The notes below the pieces were generated by a model. It searched no databases. It saw only the letters and a program-made list of their open reading frames with translations, and had not been told where the DNA came from. The position numbers and the translations under genes were made by a program. This document shows, piece after piece, positions 1-6,539 of a stretch of DNA of 64,000 bases. Location of the stretch: contig NZ_LR026983.1 in assembly GCF_900604345.1 (NCBI RefSeq), positions 1 through 64,000 of the forward strand, in the 5' to 3' direction. Source of the DNA: Maliibacterium massiliense. Its GTDB lineage: Bacteria > Bacillota > Clostridia > Christensenellales > Maliibacteriaceae. Within the stretch, counting starts at the first letter, position 1. Each line of letters opens with the position of its first letter.

Positions 1-45
1 CTGTCACGCTAGAGGTCGAGAGTTCGAGCCTCTTCCGGGTCGCCA
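1..45 (+). tRNA. tRNA-Asp (GTC), 3' part only
   Basis: The window opens inside this gene. The anticodon loop with GTC, the T arm with its TTCGA loop and an encoded CCA end are visible. The 5' half lies before position 1. It is the first member of a five-gene tRNA cluster read on the + strand. Confidence 0.9.
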
Positions 46-49
46 TTAT

Positions 50-125
50 GCCTCGGTAGCTCAGTCGGTAGAGCAAGGGACTGAAAATCCCTGTGTCAGT
101 GGTTCGATTCCACTCTGAGGCACCA
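50..125 (+). tRNA. tRNA-Phe (GAA)
   Basis: Complete 76-nt cloverleaf. The acceptor stem GCCTCGG pairs with CTGAGGC (one G-T pair), the anticodon is GAA, the T loop is TTCGATT and CCA is encoded. It starts 4 nt after tRNA-Asp, so the two are probably processed from one transcript. Confidence 0.97.
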
Positions 126-140
126 ATTAATTACTTGCTC

Positions 141-216
141 GCTGGTGTAGCTCAATTGGCAGAGCAGCTGATTTGTAATCAGCAGGTTGCGGGTTCAAGT
201 CCCATCACCAGCTCCA
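141..216 (+). tRNA. tRNA-Thr (TGT)
   Basis: Complete cloverleaf. The acceptor stem GCTGGTG pairs with CACCAGC, the loop reads TTTGTAA so the anticodon is TGT, and CCA is encoded. It lies in the same tRNA cluster. Confidence 0.97.
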
Positions 217-231
217 CTGCCTTGTTATTAT

Positions 232-316
232 GGAGGGGTTCCCGAGCGGCCAAAGGGAACAGACTGTAAATCTGTCGTCAGTGACTTCGATGGTTCGAAT
301 CCATCCCCCTCCACCA
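232..316 (+). tRNA. tRNA-Tyr (GTA)
   Basis: 85-nt class II tRNA with a long variable arm, as expected for bacterial tRNA-Tyr. The acceptor stem GGAGGGG pairs with CCCCTCC, the anticodon is GTA and CCA is encoded. Confidence 0.97.
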
Positions 317-366
317 ATGATTCCTCTTGCATTGGTATGTAGCTTGTGCTATAATACCGATGTCGC

Positions 367-453
367 GCGAGAATGGCGGAATTGGCAGACGCGCATGGTT
401 CAGGTCCATGTGCTCGCAAGGGCATGCAGGTTCAAGTCCTGTTTCTCGCACCA
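367..453 (+). tRNA. tRNA-Leu (CAG)
   Basis: 87-nt class II tRNA. The acceptor stem GCGAGAA pairs with TTCTCGC, the anticodon stem CATGG/CCATG encloses TTCAGGT so the anticodon is CAG, the variable arm is long and CCA is encoded. It is the last tRNA of the cluster and is followed at once by a terminator. Confidence 0.97.
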
Positions 454-463
454 CTGTTGAAGG

Positions 464-497
464 AAGCCGATTGCTGTTAAGGCAATCGGCTTCTTTT
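464..497 (+). terminator. Rho-independent terminator of the tRNA cluster
   Basis: An 11-bp stem (AAGCCGATTGC with GCAATCGGCTT) around a 7-nt loop is followed by CTTTTG, 10 nt after the CCA of tRNA-Leu. Confidence 0.85.
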
Positions 498-641
498 GTG
501 TTATGTTTTAAAATAAAGATAGGTATTGTGTATGAAGCGGGAAGATGATGGTATGATGCTGCGCCTGTTCATGTGTTCCTACAATAAAGTATGGGTATGT
601 AAGTTATTATATTAACCACCCATAAAAGTGAGGTGAATAAT

Positions 642-821
642 TTGGGTAACAAAAAGATGGGACGCCCCACGGACAATCCCAAAGACATTTTGCTAAAAGT
701 TTTACTTGACAAAGATACTGCCGAAAAGTTAGATGAATGTTCACAGGCGCTAAAAGTATCAAAGGCGGAAGTCATGCGGCGAGGTGTCCACAAGGTTCAC
801 GGGGATCTCCAGAAAAAATGA
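642..821 (+). CDS. ribbon-helix-helix DNA-binding protein
   Basis: Product is 59 residues from a TTG start at 642. An RBS-like GAGGTG lies 6 nt upstream of this TTG; GTG at 633 is an in-frame alternative and would add three residues. The sequence has a short basic N-terminus (KKMGRPTDNPKD), a beta-strand-like stretch (ILLKVLLDKDTAEKL) and two helices, the second with SKAEVMRRGV. This is the layout of the CopG/Arc/MetJ ribbon-helix-helix family, dimeric DNA binders common in plasmids and integrative elements. No partner toxin is adjacent. It stands alone after the tRNA cluster, so it may be a leftover of a mobile element. The target site is unknown. Confidence 0.7.
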   Translation: MGNKKMGRPTDNPKDILLKVLLDKDTAEKLDECSQALKVSKAEVMRRGVHKVHGDLQKK

Positions 822-972
822 AGGAAGCGGCGCATCCCGACTAAAGACACACGCCACTTCCCGAACCGACACATGCCCGAAGGCAAATGCAGCGTAAATA
901 TTATATCATGCGCCGCAGGCCCTTTCAAGCAATGTCGGACGGCATATAAACATATGGAAAGGAAGCGCGCTT

Positions 973-1257
973 ATGATTATCCGACAGTTAAAGGAACAGC
1001 AGTTTGAACACTTTCACAACGCCCTGATGATGAAAGCCCACACCGAACCGCTGGAAGCTTACTACACGGTTACAGTCACCGTCAATGACGCGGAATACGC
1101 TGTGAAGGCGCAGCCGGAGCGGCACAACAAAATCGCGGTACTGCAGGCCGTGCGCATCTTTCGGGAGGCATCCGGCCCCAATTTTGAGCTGATAACCAGA
1201 GACAATATCCTGTCCTCCCTTTTGGAGATGCTCATTTATCAAGGGGTGCGCCAATGA
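973..1257 (+). CDS. small protein of unknown function
   Basis: Product is 94 residues with ATG at 973 and AAGGAAG 9 nt upstream. I do not recognise the family. The protein has no signal peptide, membrane segment or cysteine cluster. Residues 25-55 look like beta strands (YYTVTVTVNDAEYAVKAQ) and the C-terminus looks helical (NILSSLLEMLIYQG). It sits between the ribbon-helix-helix gene and a metabolic gene, with about 150-230 bp of noncoding sequence on each side. The tRNA cluster nearby makes a mobile-element origin possible but nothing in the sequence proves it. Confidence 0.5.
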   Translation: MIIRQLKEQQFEHFHNALMMKAHTEPLEAYYTVTVTVNDAEYAVKAQPERHNKIAVLQAVRIFREASGPNFELITRDNILSSLLEMLIYQGVRQ

Positions 1258-1492
1258 GCGGCAGTTTAACCGGCCTTTGCGATCGCCGCATATCCCCTTT
1301 GGGCGTGCAGCCTCATGCGCAGGGTATCGCAGGATGGAGAATGAGAAGCGGTACTTTTTCTAAAAAAGATACTTGACCATTGTCAGTGCTTTCAGAAATT
1401 GGACAGCCGCTGTGTACCATGCGGCTTACTATCATGTTATACTGAAAAAACAAAGGCAACGGACCACTTTTCATTATGCTAGGAGGTATTTT
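1258..1492 (+). other. noncoding stretch before the isomerase-like gene
   Basis: 235 bp without a convincing gene. A TATACT at 1437-1442 could be a -10 element for the next gene, but no good -35 lies at the right distance. Nothing else stands out. Confidence 0.4.
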
Positions 1493-2965
1493 ATGCAGAA
1501 CATGCCCATTGTCAAGCCCGGCATCATCGCGGTGAGCCGTGGCTGCTTCCCTGTGGCGCTCTCAGAGCGCCGGCGCGATGCGATTGCCAGCCAGTTCGGC
1601 GCGGGGCTCTACGCGTGTCCCATCGCCGTGGAGACGGAGCTGGATGCCAGGCGCGCGGTGGAGGACGTCCGCGCCCAGGGGGTCAACGCCCTGGTGGTGT
1701 TTCTGGGCAACTTCGGTCCCGAGACGCCCGAGACCATGCTGGCGGACTTCTTCGACGGGCCCATTATGTACGTGGCGGCGGCGGAGGGGGACGGCGACCT
1801 GCACGACGGCAGGGGGGACGCCTACTGCGGTATGCTCAACTGTTCCTACAACCTGAGTCTGCGCAAAAAGGCGGCGTATATTCCCGCATATCCCGTGGGA
1901 AGCGCCGCGGAAGTGGCGGAGATGATCCGCGATTTTCTGCCTATTGCCCGCGCCATTTTGGGATTGAAGTCCCTTAAGGTGATCACCTTCGGGCCCCGCC
2001 CGGACGATTTCCTGGCGTGCAACGCGCCCATCAAGGCGCTCTACGACCTGGGCGTGGCGGTGGAAGAGAACAGCGAGCTGGACCTGCTTGCGGCCTTCAA
2101 CAAGCATCAGGGCGACGCGCGCATTGCGGCCAAGGTGGCCGAGATGGAGGAGGAGCTGGGCAGAGAGAACAAATACGCGGGCGTGCTTGCGCGGCTGGCC
2201 CAGTATGAGCTGACGCTGCTAGACTGGATGCGGGATCATAAGGGCGCGCGCGATTACGTGGTGTTTGCCAACAAGTGCTGGCCCGCCTTCCAGACGGAGT
2301 TTGGCTTTGTGCCCTGCTACGTCAACAGCCGTTTTGCGCAGATGGGGGTGCCCATCTCCTGTGAGGTGGACGTCTACGGCGCGCTGAGCGAGTACATCGG
2401 CCAGTGCGTCTCCGGCGGCGCGGTGACGCTGCTGGACATCAACAACACCGTGCCGCAATCCATCTACGATGCGGACATCAGAGGCAAGCGCGACCTGCGC
2501 CTGCAGGAGACCTTTATGGGCTTCCACTGCGGCAACACCGCCTGTTCGCTGCTGAAAAACCCGCACATGGGCTACCAGCTGATCATGAAGCGGGACCTGG
2601 AGCCCGACCTGCCCGAGCCGGACATCACGCGGGGCACCATGGAGGGGGATATCAAGGCGGGAGACGTGACCATCTTCCGGCTGCAGTCCACGGCGGATAC
2701 CCGCCTGCAGGCATACGTGGCGCAGGGCGAGGTGCTGGATGTGCCCACCCAAAGCTTCGGCTCCATCGGCGTGTTCGCGGTGCCGGATATGGACCGCTTT
2801 TACCGGCACGTGCTCATCGCTAAGCATTACCCGCACCACGCGGCGATTGCTTTTGGACACTGCGGCAAGCTGCTCTTTGAAGTGTTCAAATACCTGGGCG
2901 TGGCGGACATCGCCTACAACCAGCCCAAGGGGCTGCCCTACCCGGGGGAGAACCCCTTTGCCTGA
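1493..2965 (+). CDS. L-fucose/L-arabinose isomerase-family protein
   Basis: Product is 490 residues. ATG at 1493 is chosen because AGGAGG lies at 1481-1486; the frame stays open further upstream without an RBS. The sequence matches the fucose isomerase-like superfamily: an N-terminal alpha/beta region beginning PGIIAVSRGCFP, then a C-terminal catalytic region with CEVDVYG, LLDINN and a conserved HH near the end (KHYPHHAAIAFGH). In characterised members Glu, Asp and His residues of this kind hold the Mn2+ used to interconvert aldoses and ketoses. Substrate cannot be told from sequence. No sugar kinase, aldolase or transporter is adjacent, so it may serve an isolated step or a non-canonical sugar. 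Confidence 0.75.
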   Translation: MQNMPIVKPGIIAVSRGCFPVALSERRRDAIASQFGAGLYACPIAVETELDARRAVEDVRAQGVNALVVFLGNFGPETPETMLADFFDGPIMYVAAAEGDGDLHDGRGDAYCGMLNCSYNLSLRKKAAYIPAYPVGSAAEVAEMIRDFLPIARAILGLKSLKVITFGPRPDDFLACNAPIKALYDLGVAVEENSELDLLAAFNKHQGDARIAAKVAEMEEELGRENKYAGVLARLAQYELTLLDWMRDHKGARDYVVFANKCWPAFQTEFGFVPCYVNSRFAQMGVPISCEVDVYGALSEYIGQCVSGGAVTLLDINNTVPQSIYDADIRGKRDLRLQETFMGFHCGNTACSLLKNPHMGYQLIMKRDLEPDLPEPDITRGTMEGDIKAGDVTIFRLQSTADTRLQAYVAQGEVLDVPTQSFGSIGVFAVPDMDRFYRHVLIAKHYPHHAAIAFGHCGKLLFEVFKYLGVADIAYNQPKGLPYPGENPFA

Positions 2966-2995
2966 TTGCGCTTGCACCGAAACGATCTGCAAAAT

Positions 2996-3039
2996 AAAAA
3001 GCGCCCTTGCTTTTGCGCATAAGCAAGAGCGCTTTTTTA
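2996..3039. terminator. bidirectional terminator
   Basis: An 11-bp stem with one mismatch (GCGCCCTTGCT against AGCAAGAGCGC) is flanked by AAAAA and TTTTTT. It serves the isomerase-like gene on + and the DtxR-type regulator gene on -, which converge here. Confidence 0.88.
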
Positions 3040-3044
3040 TTCCC

Positions 3045-3416
3045 TTAAGATTGATGCTTGGATACGTGCGCTTTGAGCGCCGCAAAGGTCTCCGCACTGA
3101 TCACGTGCTCGATGCGGCAGGCGTCCTCCGCCGCCACACTGGGGGAGATGCCCAGCGCCGTCAGCCAGTTTGTCAGCAGCGCGTGGCGCTCGTACATTTT
3201 CTCCGCAATTTGGCGGCCCTTTTCCAGCAGCGCGATATACCCGTCCTTATCGAACTGGATGTATCCATTGGTGCGCAGCTTTTTCATGGCAACACTGACG
3301 CTGGGCTTGGAAAAGGACAGTTCCTCGGCAATATCCACCGAACGCACCTGCCCCAGACGGTGCTGCAGTATCAGGATGGTCTCCAGATAGTTTTCCGCGG
3401 ATTCGTGTATCTGCAT
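3045..3416 (-). CDS. DtxR/MntR-family metal-dependent regulator
   Basis: Product is 123 residues. The N-terminal winged helix (SAENYLETILIL, then VRSVDIAEELSFSKPSVSVAMKKL) is typical of the DtxR/MntR family, followed by the metal-binding dimerisation helices (EKMYERHALLTNWLTALGI and EDACRIEHVIS). The length matches the short two-domain MntR type without an SH3 domain. Such proteins repress Mn or Fe uptake genes when the metal is bound. Upstream lies a perfect inverted repeat of the DtxR-box kind (3493-3508), just downstream of a likely promoter, which suggests autoregulation. No metal transporter is in the window. Mn versus Fe specificity is not decided. Confidence 0.88.
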   Translation of the reverse strand: MQIHESAENYLETILILQHRLGQVRSVDIAEELSFSKPSVSVAMKKLRTNGYIQFDKDGYIALLEKGRQIAEKMYERHALLTNWLTALGISPSVAAEDACRIEHVISAETFAALKAHVSKHQS

Positions 3417-3492
3417 GCGCTTTTTTCACCTCGCTGTTATCGTTTGTTCTGGTAAGCATCACTTGATGCCGTCCGCACGGTCAGACAAAAAT

Positions 3493-3508
3493 GTTAGCAC
3501 GAGCTAAC
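3493..3508. promoter_or_regulatory. operator-like palindrome GTTAGC-N4-GCTAAC
   Basis: Perfect 6+6 inverted repeat with an ACGA spacer. It resembles the core of DtxR/IdeR boxes, which contain TTAGG-TTAG-CTAAC-type dyads. It lies just downstream of the -10 of the regulator promoter, a position suited to repression. Confidence 0.65.
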
Positions 3509-3511
3509 CGC

Positions 3512-3540
3512 ATGGTAACATAATTGCCGGCGCGCGTCAA
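3512..3540 (-). promoter_or_regulatory. promoter of the DtxR-type regulator
   Basis: Read on the minus strand: TTGACG, 17 nt, TACCAT. The palindrome at 3493-3508 covers the expected transcription start. Confidence 0.55.
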
Positions 3541-3626
3541 TGCGTCCTTGCAAAGTAAAGCTTCTTTCAGCGGCTGTCTTGATCGGTGTCCGGCGCGCGT
3601 TTGTTCATTTTCCCAACGGCGCGGCT

Positions 3627-3654
3627 TTGCCGGCAGCGTCGGATATGCTATATT
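3627..3654 (+). promoter_or_regulatory. promoter upstream of ogt
   Basis: TTGCCG, 16 nt, TATATT. The leader then holds an AAGGAG with ATG at 3675 in another frame, before the ogt RBS at 3737-3742. Otherwise the 330 bp between the regulator and ogt hold only the operator and the two promoters. Confidence 0.55.
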
Positions 3655-3747
3655 GAATCATAAGGAGTGCATACATGCGCCTGCGAATGTGCTTGTACGC
3701 CATTTTTATGCCCGCGCTTACAGGCGCCCCGTTTACAGGAGGAGTGC

Positions 3748-4215
3748 ATGATGAAAGACGGCTACATCTACGATACGCCACTGGGGCCGATCGGCCTTGC
3801 GGAGCGCGAGGGAGCGCTGACAAACGTGTTTTTTGCCGGCACTGTGCAGCCGGGCGCATATACGCTGCGCCAGACGCCCCTGCTGCAGCGCGCGTCCGCG
3901 CAGCTGCTTGCCTATCTCAGCGCGGCGCGCAGGACGTTTGACCTGCCGCTGGCGCCCGAGGGAACGCCCTTTGAAAAGGCTGTGTGGCAGGCGCTTATGG
4001 AGATTCCCTACGGACAGACGCGCACCTACGGTCAGCTTGCCGCGACCATCGGCAGGCCGGCAGCCAGCCGCGCGGTGGGACGGGCCAACAGCCGTAACCC
4101 GCTCTCCATCATCGTGCCCTGTCACAGGGTCATCGGTGCGCACGGGGCGCTGGTCGGCTATGCGGGCGGCCTTGCCATGAAAAAGCAGCTGTTGCGCCTG
4201 GAGGGCGTGCTGTGA
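3748..4215 (+). CDS. ogt: methylated-DNA-[protein]-cysteine S-methyltransferase
   Basis: Product is 155 residues. ATG at 3748 follows AGGAGG by 5 nt; ATG at 3751 is equally possible. The protein removes alkyl groups from O6-alkylguanine (and O4-alkylthymine) by suicide transfer to its own cysteine. The active-site motif PCHRV lies near residue 115, preceded by the helix-turn-helix with the arginine finger (AVGRANSRNP) and by FEKAVWQALMEIPYGQT. The length fits Ogt/MGMT rather than the larger Ada. The small N-terminal domain is degenerate, as is common. Expressed from its own promoter; no Ada partner is adjacent. Confidence 0.93.
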   Translation: MMKDGYIYDTPLGPIGLAEREGALTNVFFAGTVQPGAYTLRQTPLLQRASAQLLAYLSAARRTFDLPLAPEGTPFEKAVWQALMEIPYGQTRTYGQLAATIGRPAASRAVGRANSRNPLSIIVPCHRVIGAHGALVGYAGGLAMKKQLLRLEGVL

Positions 4216-4656
4216 CACATCCTCGTGGGGGCGGCATTGGTTGGCAAGCAGCATCAGAGAATCGCCCAGGGTCACCGCGTTTCAGACGCATGCGCACCGG
4301 CTTTGGTTATTATGCTATACGGACAGACGGACGCAAACAAGCAGCAAAGGATGTGCGCAAACGTGCGCACGGTTGGCCGTGCGCTGCCGCTTTTGGGCGC
4401 ATTCTGCCAGGCAATAACGCCTGCGGCGCGCCATGTATCACAGGAGCTGCCCGCCCGCGCGCCTGCACGCCGCGCTCATACGCAAGGCCCAATGCCGCGG
4501 TGTTTTTTTGATTGCACGAACACGCACAAGCGGCCGCATGTTCGTGCGCCCGGCGTTTTGCGCGGCGAACGGGCGTTAAGTGGCGCGGGCAGTGCCCGTT
4601 TGTCCATTTGTTAGAGCCGCATTTCGCAAGGGGAGCTGGCTTGCATGGGGAGCAGC
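4216..4656 (+). other. G+C-rich noncoding stretch
   Basis: About 440 bp with no ORF supported by an RBS. It contains a perfect 9-bp inverted repeat (GCACGAACA at 4514-4522 with TGTTCGTGC at 4539-4547) and a second stem (AACGGGC with GCCCGTT near 4568-4602). Neither has a T-tract, so I do not call terminators. The last 65 bp before miaB hold its promoter. Confidence 0.5.
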
Positions 4657-4685
4657 TTGCCAGCACATGACGCGGGCGGTATAAT
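4657..4685 (+). promoter_or_regulatory. promoter of the miaB-mutSL run
   Basis: TTGCCA, 17 nt, TATAAT, ending 37 bp before the miaB start. It is the only strong promoter seen ahead of the miaB-ylbF-mutS-mutL-miaA run. Confidence 0.75.
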
Positions 4686-4722
4686 AATAAGATACGACAC
4701 AAAGAGAGGAAATCAGCCCTTG

Positions 4723-6075
4723 ATGCATCCCGACACCCAACCGCATACGTTCTCCTACCGCATCGTCACCTACGGCTGCCAGATGAACGAACACGATTCG
4801 GAAAAACTGGCGGGCATGCTGGAGATGATGGGGGGCGTTGCTGCGCCCGAGCAGGCGCAGCAGGTGGATGTGCTGCTTTATAACACCTGCTGTATCCGCG
4901 AGCATGCCGAGGACCGTGTCTTTGGCAACGTGGGCGCGCTGCGCAAGCAGAAGCAGGCGCATCCCGAGATGGTGATCGGCGTGTGCGGCTGCATGATGCA
5001 GCAGCAGGGCGCGGTGGCGGATTTTCGCAGGCGGTTTCCCTTTGTGGACATCCTGATGGGCACGCACAACATGCATGAGCTGCCGCGCTATCTCGAGCGC
5101 GCCTGGCAGGGGGAGCGCCCCGTGTGCGAGGTGTGGCCCGACGAGGCGGCGGGTGTGGTGGAGGATACCCCCGTGCGGCGCCATGCGGGCGTGTGCGCCT
5201 ACATCAACATCATGTACGGCTGCAACAACTTCTGTTCCTACTGCATCGTACCCTATGTGCGCGGCAGAGAGCGCAGTCGCCGCATGCAGGACGTGCTGCA
5301 GGAGGCCAGGCTTCTGGGCGAACAGGGTGTGCGCGAGATCACGCTGCTGGGCCAGAACGTCAACTCGTACCTGGGGGGCGGCGACGCCTTTGCCGAGCTG
5401 CTCTGCGCGTTAAACGAGGTGCCGGGCATCGCGCGCATCCGTTTTATGACATCGCACCCCAAGGATTTATCCGAGAGCGTCATGCGCGCCATGGCCTCGT
5501 GCGCGCACGTGTGCCCGCAGCTGCACCTGCCGGTGCAGTCGGGCAGCGACCGCATCCTGCGCGCCATGAACCGCAGGTATACCCGCGCCCACTACCTGGA
5601 GCTGGTGGCGCGCCTGCGCGCGCTGATACCCGATATCGGCCTTTCCACCGATATCATCGTGGGTTTCCCGGGCGAGACGCAGGAGGACTTTGACCAGACG
5701 CGCGCGCTGCTGGAGGCGGTGGACTACCACAGCGCCTACCTGTTTGCGTACTCGCCGCGCAGAGGCACCATCGCTGCGGACATGCCCGATCAAGTGCCTG
5801 AGGACGTCAAGCGTGCCCGTCTGCTGGAGGTCATCGACGTGCAGAACGCCCACACCCACGCGCGCAACCGCGCCTATATCGGCCGCAGCGTGGCGGTGCT
5901 CGTCGAGCGGCCCGCGGGGCGCGCCCAGGGGCACGTGCTGGGCCGCAGCGCATGTGGGCGCACCGTGCACTTTGCGGGGAACGATGCGCTGATCGGGCAG
6001 ATTGTACCCGTCACCGTTACCGATGTCACAGGCAACACACTGCTTGGTACATATAAACAAATAATTGAAGCATAA
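4723..6075 (+). CDS. miaB: tRNA-2-methylthio-N6-dimethylallyladenosine synthase
   Basis: Product is 450 residues. ATG at 4723 follows GAGAGGA; the TTG at 4720 is in frame and better spaced, so it may be the real start. MiaB is a radical-SAM methylthiotransferase that adds a methylthio group at C2 of i6A37 in tRNAs reading UNN codons. Domains in order: N-terminal methylthiotransferase domain with cluster cysteines in YGCQMNEHDS, NTCCIREHA and GVCGCM; radical-SAM core with CNNFCSYC (CX3CX2C); and a C-terminal TRAM RNA-binding domain. miaA, which makes the i6A substrate, lies 5 kb downstream in the same run. RimO at 34545-35882 is its paralogue. MiaB rather than MtaB is supported by the neighbours. 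Confidence 0.95.
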   Translation: MHPDTQPHTFSYRIVTYGCQMNEHDSEKLAGMLEMMGGVAAPEQAQQVDVLLYNTCCIREHAEDRVFGNVGALRKQKQAHPEMVIGVCGCMMQQQGAVADFRRRFPFVDILMGTHNMHELPRYLERAWQGERPVCEVWPDEAAGVVEDTPVRRHAGVCAYINIMYGCNNFCSYCIVPYVRGRERSRRMQDVLQEARLLGEQGVREITLLGQNVNSYLGGGDAFAELLCALNEVPGIARIRFMTSHPKDLSESVMRAMASCAHVCPQLHLPVQSGSDRILRAMNRRYTRAHYLELVARLRALIPDIGLSTDIIVGFPGETQEDFDQTRALLEAVDYHSAYLFAYSPRRGTIAADMPDQVPEDVKRARLLEVIDVQNAHTHARNRAYIGRSVAVLVERPAGRAQGHVLGRSACGRTVHFAGNDALIGQIVPVTVTDVTGNTLLGTYKQIIEA

Positions 6076-6091
6076 AGGAGTATACAAACCT

Positions 6092-6505
6092 ATGTCTACT
6101 GTCATTGCAACCTGCCAGAAGCTGGCAGAGGAACTGGTCGCCTCCCCCGAATACCTGCGCGTAAAGGCCGCGGAGGAGCGCGCGCTTGCCGATGCCGACG
6201 CGGTGCTCGCCATGAGCGGCTATCAGGAGAAGATGAGCAAACTGCAGGACTTGATGCAGCAGGAGCAGCAGGGCCCTGAGGAAATGCGCGCACTGACGCG
6301 CGATCTGCAGGAGTCCGAGCAGGTGATGCGCGCCAACCCCAAAATCGCCGAGATGATGGCCGCGCAAAACGCGCTTTCTCAGCTGCTGCGCCAGGTCAAC
6401 ACCATTTTGCAGAATGCGCTTTCCCCCAAATCCGAGGATGGGTGCGGCGGCAGCTGCGACAGCTGTGGCGGTGGCTGCACAAGCTGCAGCGGCTGCGGTG
6501 AATAA
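6092..6505 (+). CDS. YlbF/YmcA-family protein with Cys-rich tail
   Basis: Product is 137 residues. ATG at 6092 follows AAGGAG by 11 nt. Residues 1-110 are almost all helical and match the YlbF/YmcA family (DUF964). In Bacillus, YlbF, YmcA and YaaT form the Y-complex, which carries Fe-S clusters and affects RNase Y-dependent mRNA maturation, competence and sporulation. Position between miaB and mutS is the usual place of ymcA. Unlike standard members, the last 21 residues hold six cysteines spaced CX3CX2CX3CX2CX2C among Gly and Ser, likely a metal or Fe-S site. RNase Y itself is at 20868-22415. Confidence 0.8.
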   Translation: MSTVIATCQKLAEELVASPEYLRVKAAEERALADADAVLAMSGYQEKMSKLQDLMQQEQQGPEEMRALTRDLQESEQVMRANPKIAEMMAAQNALSQLLRQVNTILQNALSPKSEDGCGGSCDSCGGGCTSCSGCGE

Positions 6506-6539
6506 AGCCCCCTTGCCGTTTCGTTGAGGTTAAAGCGCC

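Noticed and set aside
3675..3941. Leader ORF in the ogt 5' region
   Set aside because: It has an AAGGAG, but runs out of frame far into ogt and looks like a repeat of the true RBS-start region; no evidence of a conserved peptide.
4514..4547. Inverted repeat considered as LexA box or terminator
   Set aside because: Arms are 16 nt apart, not 4, and no T-tract follows on either strand.
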